A DNA stretch of 64,000 nt from Acanthosepion lycidas. Taxonomy: Eukaryota > Mollusca > Cephalopoda > Sepiida > Sepiidae. The notes beneath the pieces are model-generated. The model was given only the letters and a program-made list of their open reading frames with translations, was not told the DNA's origin and did not search any database. The position numbers were made by a program, and so were the translations under genes. Of this stretch, positions 41,428-51,654 are shown one piece after another (the stretch's first letter is position 1; every line of letters starts with the position of its first letter). The DNA lies in the NCBI GenBank assembly GCA_963932145.1, contig OZ010613.1, positions 36,640,573 to 36,704,572 of the forward strand, written 5' to 3'.

Positions 41428-41672
41428 TGTTATACTGGAACACACCTATTCTATAGTTAATACACTCTTACACCTATAATAAGTAGAAGTAGTAGTAGCA
41501 GTCAGAGAGAGTTGGTCAGTCAGTCGATGTCGGACGACCGTTAGATATTAAAGTATCAGCGACCACAACTAGATTACTGCGTTATTACCTATTATATTAA
41601 GTTCCTAACGTTTTGTACATCGAACCTATTTAGTACAAATACAAGCCTCCACTGTGAAACCACTACATAACA
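41428..41672 (+). mobile_element. Solo LTR, 245 bp, 5-bp target duplication
   Basis: Starts TGTTATACTGGAACACACCT and ends CACTACATAACA, bounded by TGTTAT/ATAACA. GTGAG duplicates flank it (41423-41427 and 41673-41677). A truncated second copy on the minus strand at 58254-58395 shares CACACCTATTCTATAGTTAA and TCAGTCAGTC-type strings. Ty3/gypsy-like by the 5-bp duplication and TG…CA ends. Confidence 0.85.
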
Positions 41673-41744
41673 GTGAGTTGCTCTGGATTTTATCCTGCTT
41701 AGGTTTACCCATATGGATTACCTAGTTTTTTTATAAACTATATA

Positions 41745-41832
41745 TATATCAGACAAACTCAGACAAAAAAGCATGAAACCAAAGGTCACAAACTCACATC
41801 AATCCAACCAAATATGTTCGCTCTATCTTTGA
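41745..41832 (-). repeat. Repeat T, eroded copy
   Basis: AAAGCATGAAACCAAAGGTC and AACTCACATCAATCCAACCA are the complement of 32600-32640. Confidence 0.65.
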
Positions 41833-41873
41833 TATTGAGCACTTTCTAATAAGTACCACACATATAATATACA

Positions 41874-41877
<4 letters not shown>

Positions 41878-41915
<38 letters not shown>
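41878..41915. repeat. (TA)n microsatellite
   Basis: Pure TA run. Confidence 0.95.
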
Positions 41916-41918
<3 letters not shown>

Positions 41919-41929
41919 TATATACACAC

Positions 41930-42390
41930 ACTTTTCACATACATATATATATAATCTCATTAATAAGTTTGATGCATAGAATGCAAGCAGATTTTGACAT
42001 TAAATTTTAAAATAAAAACATGCTTCTTACACACTGAAATATACAATATACTGACCTACAATATCAGAAGTAGATGCTCTTAATATGATGGTAGAGGTTG
42101 AACATCCCACCAATAAACCTTAATTTTTTTCTTTTACTTTCTTACTCAGATAACAAAATGTCATCTGACTTCAAAGTGCATGCAAAACAGAAGTGTATCA
42201 ATGAAATCCTCCATGTAGGATAAAGTGCATCCATTGACATTCAACAATACTTTATAAATGTTTAGAGAGAACAAACAGTGGATATGAACACAGTTAGACT
42301 ATGGCCAAAGTATTCTAGCAAGAATGGCACAACTAAATATTAATCAATTCTAATTTTTTGATAATGAATTCCCTAACTTTTTCTTCAATA
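41930..42390. other. Intergenic, no gene seen
   Basis: Nothing assignable. Confidence 0.35.
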
Positions 42391-42395
42391 CAATA

Positions 42396-42525
42396 TAAAC
42401 AAATACCAAAATATAAACAAATACCAAAATATAAACAATACCAAAATATAAACAAATACCAAAATATAAACAAATACCAAAATATAAACAAATACCAAAA
42501 TATAAACAATACCAAAAATACTAAG
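42396..42525 (+). repeat. 18-bp minisatellite, about seven units
   Basis: The unit is ATACCAAAATATAAACAA, with one-base indels in some units. The periodic frames on both strands (YQNINK, LFIFWY) are artefacts. Confidence 0.95.
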
Positions 42526-42724
42526 AAGTTAGGAATAATAAAGCATCATTTGAAATTGAGGTTGAACTTTTGAAAATAGCCGACCTTCTCCCCAAATTCA
42601 AGTTCCTCAATCTCATAAAGGAAGTCTGGAATTGGAAACACATCTCAAAAAAAATGGTGTTTATCATGCATTAATATATGATGATAACAAAACTAACCAA
42701 AACCCAAGCACATACTATCATCAC

Positions 42725-42862
42725 TATAGGGCACCTCGACGTGGCATAATGGTAAGAAAGCTTGTCTTGCTAGATCAATTACGACTGAGTAGTGAGTTCG
42801 ATCCTCACTGGGTGGCCCATACTTTTGGCCTTGTGCCACATCTAAGCCGGGCTTAGAAAATC
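42725..42862 (+). mobile_element. tRNA-like SINE head, distinct family
   Basis: ACGTGGCATAATGGTAAGAA (box A) and AGTGAGTTCGATCCTCACTG (box B, with a T-stem-like pairing). Then GGCCTTGTGCCACATCTAAG and GCCGGGCTTAG. Not the same as the OK/OR-like SINE. Confidence 0.65.
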
Positions 42863-42914
42863 ACTACTCTCATCATTATGAAATTTAACTCCTTACAAAT
42901 CTGTTAGATTTTAT

Positions 42915-43325
42915 TCTGGTAAGGAACGTAATAATGACATATCAACCAATCCAGGAAACTGTCTACCTGTTATCTTGATCTCACAATAGCATATGATCAC
43001 ATCAGTGGAGACATCCTCTTCTCATCCATTAGAAACCACATTCCAAGCTCCATATTCACTAACACATTGATTTAATAGAGGAACTTTATCAGTCCACAAA
43101 ATTTTACATGTCTAGCAAGAAGCACAATACGGAAACATTTCAAACGTAACCAGAACTACAAGAAGGAGGAAATGAAAGCCCCAGTCTATAATCTTTTCAT
43201 AGACTATGTCCTGCACATTTACAAGCATAGATGTGAATAGATGGGCACTGATTCTTTAAGCATTCCTTACTACATTCTAAACAATAGAAGATAACAATCC
43301 TGCTTTCAAAACAAAGTGGTAGACT
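42915..43325 (+). mobile_element. LINE-E fragment, extra copy
   Basis: The sequence parallels 43820-44170: GCATATGATCACATCAGTGG, TCATCCATTAGAAACCACAT, ACGGAAACATTTCAAACGTA, AAGAAGGAGGAAATGAAAGC. Frames are broken. Confidence 0.75.
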
Positions 43326-43379
43326 TCAAAACTTACATACATATAGCACTATCTCAGTTATAGTGAAACTACTATGAAC

Positions 43380-43437
43380 ATTGCTTTATCCAGATGCTTA
43401 TTTTATGAAAGTCACCTCCTCACAATCCAGTTTGGTT
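43380..43437 (+). mobile_element. LINE-E, segment left of SINE
   Basis: AATCCAGTTTGGTTTTCATT encodes the QFGFHS start of the RT motif usually written QYGFRxxRST. The motif resumes after the SINE with the STDGIY-equivalent at 43740. Confidence 0.7.
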
Positions 43438-43738
43438 TTCATTCTAGTAACAGTGGAGTAATGGATAGCAACTCGGATTGAGGAATCGGAGAGCTGAGTT
43501 CAAATTCCACTCGAATCCATTACATTCACTTACATGCTAATACACTTGGGAAAGGTATGAATCCTCTTCTTTTCCCTCCAGTTATGGGTAAATAGCAGGA
43601 CTATAGCCTTGGATAGCAGCTGGTCTACCGCAGAAAGAAATGGCAACCTACTGCAGGAAAAAATCTGCCTCATCAGTCATATATCGAAAGATACATGATC
43701 AACTAAGTGTGTATCATGCATGACACATAACTGAACTG
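43438..43738 (+). mobile_element. tRNA-derived SINE, full length, inside LINE-E
   Basis: Box A GTGGAGTAATGGATAGCAAC, box B GAGTTCAAATTCCACTC, body TTACATTCACTTACATGCTA, CTGGTCTACCGCAGAAAGAA, CTGCCTCATCAGTCATATAT, GTGTATCATGCATGACACAT. It separates QFGFHS from the rest of the LINE-E RT motif, so it inserted into that LINE. Confidence 0.9.
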
Positions 43739-44401
43739 AAGGAGTCTACTGATGGCATATATGTTATGAAACAACTCCAGGAGATTGAATATCTCTCCAG
43801 TAGAAAATTCCATGCTTACTATGCCAACCTCACAGAAGCATATGACTGCATCAATAGAGATGACCTCTTTTCATCCATTAGAAACAATCTTCTAAGTTCA
43901 ACTCCACTGAATGTGTCAATCTAACAGAGGAACTCGGTCCACAAAAATATACACATCTGATGTGGATCTGAATACGGAAACATTTCAAACTTCATCAGGA
44001 GTACAAGAAGGAGGAAATGAGAGTCCCAGGCTATTAAATCTCTTCCTAGACTATGCCCTGTGCACTTACAAACAGATGTGAAGAGATGGGTACTAATGAT
44101 TTAAGCAGTCCATACGACATCCCAATGACTATTAATAAAAAAAACCACAATCATGCTTTTCATCCCAAGGCCAATGTACTGATGAGATAGGTATGCTGAT
44201 GACATAGGTATTTATAGTTGGGATAAGAATGATTTTGAACAAAAAATAAAAAATCAACATCCTCTATTAAGTATCACAAGAAATAGGAGTCAAGATAAAC
44301 GTTTCCAAAATAAAAACTATGATCTGGAATTGGAATGAAAGCAGTGATGGCACATGACCTGAATCAATCATAAAATACCAGGATGTAGAATTAGAAAATA
44401 C
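43739..44401 (+). mobile_element. LINE-E RT, middle segment
   Basis: Translation in shifting frames gives DGIYVMKQLQEIEYLSSRKF, EAYDCINRDDLFSSIRNNLL (RT motif with the A-motif aspartate) and later INVSKIKT and VELENT. 44389-44401 is the duplicated target. Numerous stops. Confidence 0.8.
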
Positions 44402-44685
44402 ATTATGAAATGGACAAAGTCTGACAATTATTTTAAGACATTTTTATGTTTAACATTCTTTTTATAGATACAAATAAAGGCACATCAAGCTAAATGACAG
44501 TTCCGTATAGGATGCAGGTTCGAATCCTGTCGGAGGATGAATATTTTCTGTGAAAATTTCTTGGACATTCAGGCTGGTAAATGTTGTTTAATACTGTTTA
44601 TTATAAACAGAGCATTTACTTAAATATTTGTATCTATAAAAAGAATGTTAAAAGATAAAAATATCTTAAAATAATTAGAAAATAC
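44402..44685 (+). mobile_element. Long-TIR tRNA-bearing element, inserted in LINE-E
   Basis: Flanked by identical AATTAGAAAATAC (44389-44401 and 44673-44685). The inverted ends of about 52 bp are AATTATTTTAAGACATTTTT, ATTCTTTTTATAGATACAAA, against TTTGTATCTATAAAAAGAAT…CTTAAAATAATT. The interior has GCAGGTTCGAATCCTGTCGG (intact box B) with an incomplete box-A side, then TTGGACATTCAGGCTGG. The LINE-E frame VELENTKHFKYSSV reads correctly across the excised interval. Confidence 0.85.
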
Positions 44686-45295
44686 TAAACACTTCAAATA
44701 CTCCAGTGTATAGATCAATTATAACAAATTTAGTATAGGAGATAATCAAATTGAGCATAGGATAGACTGTGCTAGAGGTAGTTTCATTCAACATTGCAAA
44801 TTGCTACAAAATCAAAACATTAACATAAAAAGTCAAGTCATATTCTTAAATAGCCTCATCAGATCAAGACTTTCATATGGATGCCATGCATGGGGCCAGC
44901 TTATTCAGAAATATCTAAACTGTTAGTTATATACAACTGCTTTTTAAGATCAATGATTAAAAATGGCTTTGAGTGAATAAAATATGCGAGTCTAAGTACG
45001 GACCATACTTCTTCAAAACTTGTGAACTGGTGTTACAGAATCACAAACAAAGGACTGTATCAAATAATAGAAATTATACCACTTGGAGACTTTCAACAGC
45101 AGCAACAACTAAAATGGAGATCACATGTAACTCAAAGAAAAAATGATGATATAATCAAGATGTTGATGTTCCACACTAATTCAACCAAAAGATTAGGAAG
45201 GACACCCCTCCACTATCAATACTGGAAAGAGCAATACAGTAGACTTGAGAAACCTATTTTCCTGAAAAACTATTTTAATACAAAGATTTTATAAA
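44686..45295 (+). mobile_element. LINE-E C-terminal segment
   Basis: Encodes TKHFKYSSVYINYNKFSIGD, HRIDCARGSFIQHCKLLQNQ, LIRSRLSYGCHAWG and, at 45022-45294, WCYRITNKGLYQIIEIIPLG with KWRSHVTQRKNDDIIKMLMF. These fit the KYLGV…R.LxYGxxxW…W..HVxR tail of LINE reverse transcriptases. Ends near 45295. Confidence 0.8.
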
Positions 45296-45323
45296 TTTCA
45301 TCTGAATCGATGAATACCAAATG

Positions 45324-45412
45324 TTTCCTTATAAGGAAATGGCTGATATCAATGTTATCAACACAGATAAGAACAGATACTACACTTTGATCCCAGTCTG
45401 ATAGTAAAGGAG
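45324..45412 (-). pseudogene. U2 snRNA-derived fragment
   Basis: Minus strand: GATCAAAGTGTAGTATCTGT, TCTTATCTGTGTTGATAACA, TTGATATCAGCC, aligning to about nucleotides 25-65 of U2 (stem IIa region partly preserved). It ends at the palindrome TTTCCTTATAAGGAAA. Confidence 0.75.
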
Positions 45413-45465
45413 TGAAGAAAAGCATAACTTGAATAGCACTGGCTGCTTTGTCAATGTATAACTAA

Positions 45466-45514
45466 TATTTCCTTATAAGGAAAGAGCTAAAATTATGCTT
45501 ACCATAACATATTT
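45466..45514. repeat. Palindrome-linked repeat (left flank of LINE-C)
   Basis: ATTTCCTTATAAGGAAAGAG, CTAAAATTATGCTTACCATA. It recurs at 46505-46553 on the other side of LINE-C, and in part at 45324. Confidence 0.7.
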
Positions 45515-46462
45515 GTTGGAACTACAAAACAACCTTGACATATTTGGAAAGGATATTAGAATAATCAAGAACTTATCCTTGCAGCAAATCACCTGCCTAT
45601 GAATAGAAAAGGAGTTCAGCAGATATACAAAAATAGAAAGATGTGTAAGACAAGAATGTGTCTTCTCACCAGATTTATTCAACCTATACAATGAGGCGAT
45701 TCTGAGGGAATTATAAGTCCTACCAGGATTCATTATTGGTGGTCAAAATCTTAACATAAGATAGCAGACATGGAAAGAAAACTATGAAAACTCATACAAA
45801 AGGTAGTGAAGGAAAGCAAGAAGAAAGGACTAAGCATCAATTACAAGAAGATAGAATGCATGGTTGTCAGCAAAAGGAACAGCCCAACATGCAAATTACA
45901 AATTGGAGAGACCAAAATGAAAGAAGTACATCAATTTAAATATCTGGGAAGTGTTTTAACAGAGGATGGAAAATGTGACACTGAAATTCAAAGTCACATT
46001 GGGATAGCCAAAGATGCATTCAAAATGCTAAGCAGAGTATTAAGAAACAGAAAAACTTTGTTAGAAACAAAGAAAAGAGTACTGAACTGTTACATAATAT
46101 CTGCCCTCCTATATGGCAGTGAATGCTGGACAATCTCCTCAAAGATGAAGCGACTTGAAGCAACAAAAAAGGAAAGTTCTACTTAAAATCAGGAAGAGAT
46201 AGTTGAAATTTCTAGGGCACATAATGAGGAAAGAGGCTTAGAAAATCTGATACTCACAGGATAGACTGAATGCAAGAGGGACAGAGGAAAACAATACATA
46301 ACATATTTAGTGAATTTGAGTAAATGGATGGTGTAACAAGCTTTAAAAGAAAGAACAAAGACAAAATTAATTAAGAGCGATGAAGGACAGAAAATTGTGG
46401 AGAGCCATGATCGCCAACATCCTTAGGAGACAGCACATAAAGAAGACTGCATATGAAGGCAA
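45515..46462 (+). mobile_element. LINE-C RT, C-terminal half
   Basis: Frames encode ELQNNLDIFGKDIR, RCVRQECVFSPDLFNLYNEA (RT B/C-motif region, normally RGVRQGCVLSPxLFNLY). The 126-codon frame at 45806-46186 then gives SINYKKIECMVVSKRNSPTC, HQFKYLGSVLTEDGKCDTEI, GIAKDAFKMLSRVLRNRKTL and YGSECWTISSKMKR. The tail runs to the terminal block at 46390-46450. The YADD region is eroded (ATAAGATAGCAGACATGG). Best-preserved LINE-C here, still inactive. Confidence 0.9.
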
Positions 46463-46555
46463 CAGATACTACACTTTGATACATGTAACTGGATGCTTGA
46501 TTACTGAATGCTGAATATTTCCTTATAAGGAAACAGCTAATATTACGATTACTAT
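46463..46555 (-). pseudogene. U2-derived fragment plus palindrome-linked repeat (right flank of LINE-C)
   Basis: Minus strand TATCAAAGTGTAGTATCTGT (U2 nucleotides about 26-45). After a 25-bp spacer comes ATTTCCTTATAAGGAAACAG, the same order as on the left flank. Confidence 0.65.
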
Positions 46556-46659
46556 ACTATTTTTGTCTACATGGCTTGGGGAAAAAGTATACAAATTAAA
46601 CAATTTAATCTAGTTTGTTTAAGGTATGTTTTATGAGGCCAGAGTTTTTAGTTATTAGG

Positions 46660-46915
46660 TCGTCCTGGTTATGACGATAAACTACATCAGGCAGAAAGGC
46701 CTCTGATCAGAAGATTGGAGGCTTTGAGGAGTGTAGAACCACCTCTTAATTGCTGTTGTTCTCAGGTCCACCCTGACCCGTCATTGTAGCACCTGTTAGG
46801 GTCCAAGCTATGGGCAACTAGTGAACACACAATCTGGAATCAAAACAGTATGAAAGTATAAAAATACATTTTTGTAGTAAAAATACCAGCAATACATTTT
46901 CATTTACTTTCTTTT
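46660..46915 (+). mobile_element. SINE-X, 3'-truncated
   Basis: GTCGTCCTGGTTATGACGAT, AAACTACATCAGGCAGAAAG, TAGCACCTGTTAGGGTCCAA match the 25336 copy. Only one internal unit (ACCAGCAATACATTTTCATT) is present and the shared tail is missing. Confidence 0.8.
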
Positions 46916-47092
46916 TGTTTAAAAAAGAAAAAATAATTTTAATTTAATCTACTCTCCTTCATGTGTTGTATCAATGTAAACATCCCTTTAGTCAGATTAA
47001 TTCCTAAAGGCGACATGCATCACACAAAAAGTTTTTCTTCTTTGTCAGTTTTTTCTAAAGTTGTTAATATATAAAAAATTATATATATATTA

Positions 47093-47229
47093 CAGTGTAA
47101 CCCGGATATAAGAGAGATTTTCTCTGGTCCCAAATTAGAGCCATACTTACCTAAACAAAATAGACCAAACCCGGATATAAGAGACTTCTTCTCCGTTCCC
47201 GACAACTCTCTTATATCCGGGTTACACTG
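47093..47229. mobile_element. MITE, pogo/Tigger-like, 137 bp
   Basis: TA flanks (47091-47092, 47230-47231). CAGTGTAACCCGGATATAAG at the left, exact complement CTTATATCCGGGTTACACTG at the right. AACCCGGATATAAGAGACTT recurs internally (47168), so the right arm has an imperfect second copy. Confidence 0.85.
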
Positions 47230-47234
47230 TATTT

Positions 47235-47885
47235 TCCCAGACTAGGCTCTAAGTGTTGTTTCCAGGTACTTCTGACCCAAGCATTGTCATAGCAGTAAGA
47301 TCTATGACCAGAAAGAATAACTTAATAAAGCTTAGAAATCTTTCTATCAATCTAATTTGGATTAAATAGAAAATAATTAAGTTAGGAAAACTATTTCAGA
47401 AAGCTAAATCAAAAAATTAGTTTATAACTAATAAAGATTTTTAACCTTAAGCATGAAAATCTTCTTTAGAATACAAAAGGACTATTAATAGCCTTTACCA
47501 AAGAAATAAAGTAACTTTTGCAAAGGAAATTATCAAAAAAAAAAAAAAAAAAAAAAAAAGAACAGAGATATTCAGTAGCTATTTTTTATTTAAATGAAAA
47601 AAAGTAAGGAACAAAATCATGCAAGTTTCTTGTCTGATCCCATTTCCTTATGTCTGCATCAAATACTGATTAGCTAAGATTTTTTTTCTGCAAAGTTAAT
47701 TTCATCCTTTTCTAGAATTATAGAAATAAACAGAATCTGCTATGGCCACAAAAAAAGAGCAGTAGAAAACTAAAATAACAATATGGAATTTCACATTTTC
47801 TATTTTCCCTGAACATCTCATTTTCAACATTTTTTTTTTATTTTATATACACAGATTAGTTTTTAAAATTTTTTTAAAGAACTGA
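47235..47885. other. Intergenic, no gene seen
   Basis: Includes an A run at 47535-47560. Confidence 0.4.
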
Positions 47886-47887
47886 TG

Positions 47888-48280
47888 GAAAATAATTTTC
47901 ATCCAACACAGCGCTTGAGAGCCACTCAAGATAGAGGATTGCAGTCAAAATGATAGAGACAACTGTGTGATATGAATACAAGCAAAGGCAGTAGGAAGTG
48001 AAGATTATGAAAATCAATAGAAAAGATAATTGAGCCATGACTTTAAAAAGGTCAAGATTGAAGTGTTCAGGGAAGCATCCACGTGGGAGCGTTTCACAAA
48101 TTAACCTATCTTGGGGGCAGGAGAAGCCATCTGTGTAAAACTTTGAAACAGGAAATGACTGTTGAAGTGGTGTGGTATGTACTAGCTGTGAATGTTTGTA
48201 CCAAGAATATGAAAGAATGCGGCTTATTTGAACATTTCCCATGGAAATAGCAACAGAACAGTAACAAACTTGCAATGTTG
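47888..48280 (-). mobile_element. LINE-B C-terminal fragment
   Basis: The minus frame (133 codons) includes HTTPLQQSFPVSKFYTDGFS, ETLPRGCFPEHFNLDLFKV and ILYLEWLSSAVL, parallel to 38635-39012 (FPRGYFSNHYNLNLFKS…YLEWPLSLV). Uninterrupted here but too short to be functional. Confidence 0.85.
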
Positions 48281-48723
48281 TATCCTTAAAAAAAGAGACT
48301 GAATATTGTCACCACCACAAGACTAAGCAATTTTGAATTACTATTAGTAGTTGTATTAGTAGTAGTAAGATAACAAATTTATCAAACTTAATCATTAGGT
48401 TAAGCAATGTCACATTAATTTTCAACCAACACTTTTTATTTTATTTTGATTACATTTTTATTGAAATTTCTCAAACTATTATTCCACGGCTTTAAGATCC
48501 AAAATCATGAATAATGGTCTGTAATAAAACTGAAATTAAGATTAAAAAAAATTGATTTGAAAATTAATAGTTAAGAAAAAAAGTTCCAATACATGTTTCT
48601 GCCTAAGTGGGTGGGTAGCCTTTGTGTATGTATGTATGTACACATACATATATAAAAAAAAAAAAAAAAAAAAAATACTAATTTTGGTAGACTGATTTAA
48701 AATCCAACAGACACTAAACAGCT

Positions 48724-48726
48724 CTT

Positions 48727-48792
<66 letters not shown>

Positions 48793-48796
48793 AAGA
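48724..48796. repeat. (TA)n bounded by inverted TTTGTTTTA/TAAAACAAA
   Basis: 55 bp of TA with inverted CTTTGTTTTATA on both sides, making a 73-bp perfect palindrome. Confidence 0.9.
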
Positions 48797-48799
48797 AAC

Positions 48800-48960
48800 T
48801 AAGACAGAGACATTCTCTGGTCATTGATGAGATAAGGTAAGATTTATGGTCCTCCCTTATCCTCAGATAACACATTTTTCCTTCCATACAGTTTTGTATC
48901 TCTTTTATTCTAACCTGAAGAAGCCAGAAAGAGCAATCGCTCTCGGCAAAATGCATCATT
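48800..48960 (+). repeat. PLE-like terminus
   Basis: ACCTGAAGAAGCCAGAAAGA, GCAATCGCTCTCGGCAAAAT: CTGAAGA, a hairpin (AGAGC/GCTCT), then GGCAAAAT in place of GCGAAAC-type sequence. Beside (TA)n. Confidence 0.5.
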
Positions 48961-49069
48961 TATACATTTCCACTTGTCTTCACAATACTTTATCAAATTC
49001 ATCGATTCAAGATGATATTTTTAAGCAATTTCAGCTTTCCTCTAAGATAAAGCATTAAGCAAACATTAG

Positions 49070-49958
49070 CAGGGCTGGTGCATCTTACCTTCGAAACTCC
49101 CAACCCTGGGGCAGGGGCATTATTTGGGGGGGCCTATTGTGGCCTCTGCCATGTATTTTTTCAGCACTGTTTTATGGAAATCCGCCATGTTTTTTATTAT
49201 TTTAAAAACTGGCAAAATATTGTTATCAACTAATAATATACATTATGTATTTGTATGGCTGGTGCAGTGCGTACTATGCAGGAGCCCCAGACAAGGTTGG
49301 AGCAGCATTTTTTTTGCTTTATACGTTTTTTCTAATTAAGTTATATTGTCAATCATCAACTATAATAATTGACAGAGATGGTGTTTACGACCCCAAACCT
49401 CTCAACTGCACAGGAGCCCCATGTCTACATCAGAAGTGCTAATTTCAGTAACACTTATTTTTTAAATTTTAATTTTCTTTTAGAGATGAATGATTTTCCA
49501 AAAAAACTGAAATATAGTTTTTAAAAGAAATTTTTAAGACGATCCCGTTTGTGTTGTCTTAGAATCTTTGTAAAACCTTTTTGGTCAGTGGAGATGAATT
49601 GGTGATTAATCTTTATGGAAATTTTCAGTTTAAACATTTTTTTTTACAAGTAAAATTTAGTCATGAAAATATTGGTGATTATTACAAAAAGAATAACATT
49701 TTCTCAGATTTTTAAAAAAAAAAAAAAAAAAAAAAACTATTCATTATAAAAGTAAATTAATCAATATGTACTGAAATTTTCATTTAAATTTGATAATGCT
49801 CTGATTTTTGGTAATTTAAAAATGTGCTGCCCTTGTCTTCCAATTTTTCTCTAAGCGCATGTGGTCCCCAGGTTGGGAATCTTCCAAATCAAGAAGTAGT
49901 ATAGAGGGGAGCCATGTATCAAAGTCTGAGAGGGCCTGAGACCCTAGCACCAGCTCTA
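49070..49958. mobile_element. hAT-like nonautonomous element, 889 bp
   Basis: The left end CAGGGCTGGTGCA and the right end TAGCACCAGCTCTA are inverted. The flanking 8-mers AACATTAG and AACAGTAG match at seven of eight positions, as expected for an hAT target duplication. No transposase frame; interior has poly(A) at 49710-49738. Confidence 0.65.
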
Positions 49959-50171
49959 AACAGTAGACTTATGTTTTTTTTGTTTTGTCTTTTTTTAACT
50001 GGAGAGCCATGTATCTGATCAAATGTATTTGATAAAAATGAAATTTTCTTAACTTTAAACTAAAAATATTATCTGAAGAGAAAATAAAATGACAAATCCA
50101 TCCTGAGAAGGTAACAGGATCAAATAGAAAAGTTTTTGATGAAGAAATCTGATGCTAACCATCAAGAGAGC

Positions 50172-50804
50172 AAATCAGGCACCTTCTTGGCTTCACATTT
50201 CCCACTGGCATAAAGTGGAATGATTATATTGAAACAATTGCTAGAAAAGTTGGTTCACCAAGTTGTGCAAGACAATTTTTCTCACAAGAATCCATCTTGC
50301 ACATTTATAAATCTATCATGTGTTTGTGCATTGAATATTGCTGCCACATCTGGTCTGGTACTACTGCTATATATCTAATGATTCTTGACAAAATACAAAG
50401 AAGGGTCTGCAATGTTATCAGTTTTGACCTGGCATCTCGATTTCAGTCACTTTCCAACTGCTGTGACATGGTTCTTGCTGCCTTTTCTATAAATATTTTC
50501 ATGATAATTGTTCCCATAAGCTTTCCTCCTTGGTGCTTCGACCACATAAATAAGTGTAATAATAGACTAGTAACTAGGTCTCAGCATTTTACTGTAGAAA
50601 TTGCTAACTGTAACCATGTAAATATTCTAGTAGTTCTTTTCTCACCTGTGGAACTGTCTTGCACTTGTGCCACCTATGATCTTCAAAAATGCAGCATCAA
50701 TCACAATCTACTCTCTTTGTCCTTTTTCCTCACTAATGTTTCTCATTTTATTTCACTCTCAGTAACTCCCTGCATCTTATTGGCATTACTGACTTGAATT
50801 GGGG
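50172..50804 (+). mobile_element. LINE-A RT C-terminal region, best copy
   Basis: The frames give HLLGFTFPTGIKWNDYIETI, then in 50297-50797 HIYKSIMCLCIEYCCHIWSG, LMILDKIQRRVCN, SFPPWCFDHINKCNNRLVTR, VNILVVLFSPVELSCTCATY and SLSVTPCILLALL. This is the full thumb-to-terminus order of jockey/CR1-like RTs (YKSxIRPxxEYCCHIWxG…LLDKIQRRxxN). The end is an AATTGGGG then (TA)n. Confidence 0.9.
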
Positions 50805-50806
50805 GG

Positions 50807-50807
<1 letters not shown>

Positions 50808-50841
<34 letters not shown>
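50808..50841. repeat. (TA)n microsatellite
   Basis: Immediately follows the LINE-A 3' end, like a simple-repeat tail. Confidence 0.9.
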
Positions 50842-50843
<2 letters not shown>

Positions 50844-50924
50844 ATATATTATATATATTATCTATATATTATATGCGTGTTAATTATTGGAAAGTATTCA
50901 ATATCAGAAATAGAGCTGGCATAT

Positions 50925-50959
50925 TTAATTGGATTGATGTGAGTTTCAATCCAACTAAA

Positions 50960-50992
<33 letters not shown>
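50925..50992 (+). repeat. Repeat T fragment followed by (TA)n
   Basis: AATTGGATTGATGTGAGTTT matches 32600-32620. A TA run (50964-50992) follows. Confidence 0.7.
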
Positions 50993-50999
<7 letters not shown>

Positions 51000-51002
<3 letters not shown>

Positions 51003-51240
51003 TGCACACACCCACAAGTTACATTAAAGACCACTGACAAAGTACTGCAAAGTGTGTAAAAACTCCGAAAGTTCTGCATATCGAAGTGATTTTGGCTGTT
51101 TTTCATAAGAATAAAAAATAAAAATCTGTATCCAGAAAAGAAAGCTCTTGTACAAACACAAGAAAAATTAATTGCAGTACCTTGTCATTTGTCTTTAACA
51201 AAACTTGTATAAAAGAGTGATTTCTGCCCAAATCCACTAT
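51000..51240. mobile_element. Palindromic PLE-like element, related to 9944-10660
   Basis: The ends CAAGTTACATTAAAGAC, GACAAAGTACTGCA and GCAGTACCTTGTCATTTGTC are inverted. The right end TTTCTGCCCAAATCCACTAT + TA corresponds to GCTGCCTAAATACACTATAT at 10648. Confidence 0.6.
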
Positions 51241-51244
51241 ATAT

Positions 51245-51650
51245 ATAACTTTTTATTTCATTTCGAACAAATTTAGTACATCTGAAAATCTGACTGACCT
51301 GAGAGTTCTTTAAAAATTCATATAATGACTCACCTGAAAAGAAAAAAAAAATTATATATAGTTTTGAAAATAAAATAGAAAAAAATTCAATAAAAATCAG
51401 AAATAAAGGTAGGCAATTATTTAATCGATAGGAAATAAAGCATTCAGCCATTTGCAAAGGGCAGAGAACTCTGTTATAATTACAGTTCTCATGATGACCA
51501 GAATTGGTATTTATAATGTCAGCTAAAGCATACAATAAAGGGAAAATAGCATTTAAGAAGATAATAATTATAAACTTCAAAGAAATACCACTAATTTAGT
51601 ATTTATTAGTATCTATTGATTTGTCTAATACATACTTGAATATAAATTTT
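51245..51650. other. Intergenic, no gene seen
   Basis: The 131-codon minus frame (51185-51580) is a chance AT-rich frame without recognised motifs. Confidence 0.4.
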
Positions 51651-51654
51651 GTTA

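Noticed and set aside
51185-51580. 131-codon minus-strand frame as a host membrane protein
   Set aside because: AT-rich phenylalanine/isoleucine-rich chance frame, overlapping a repeat end, without motifs.
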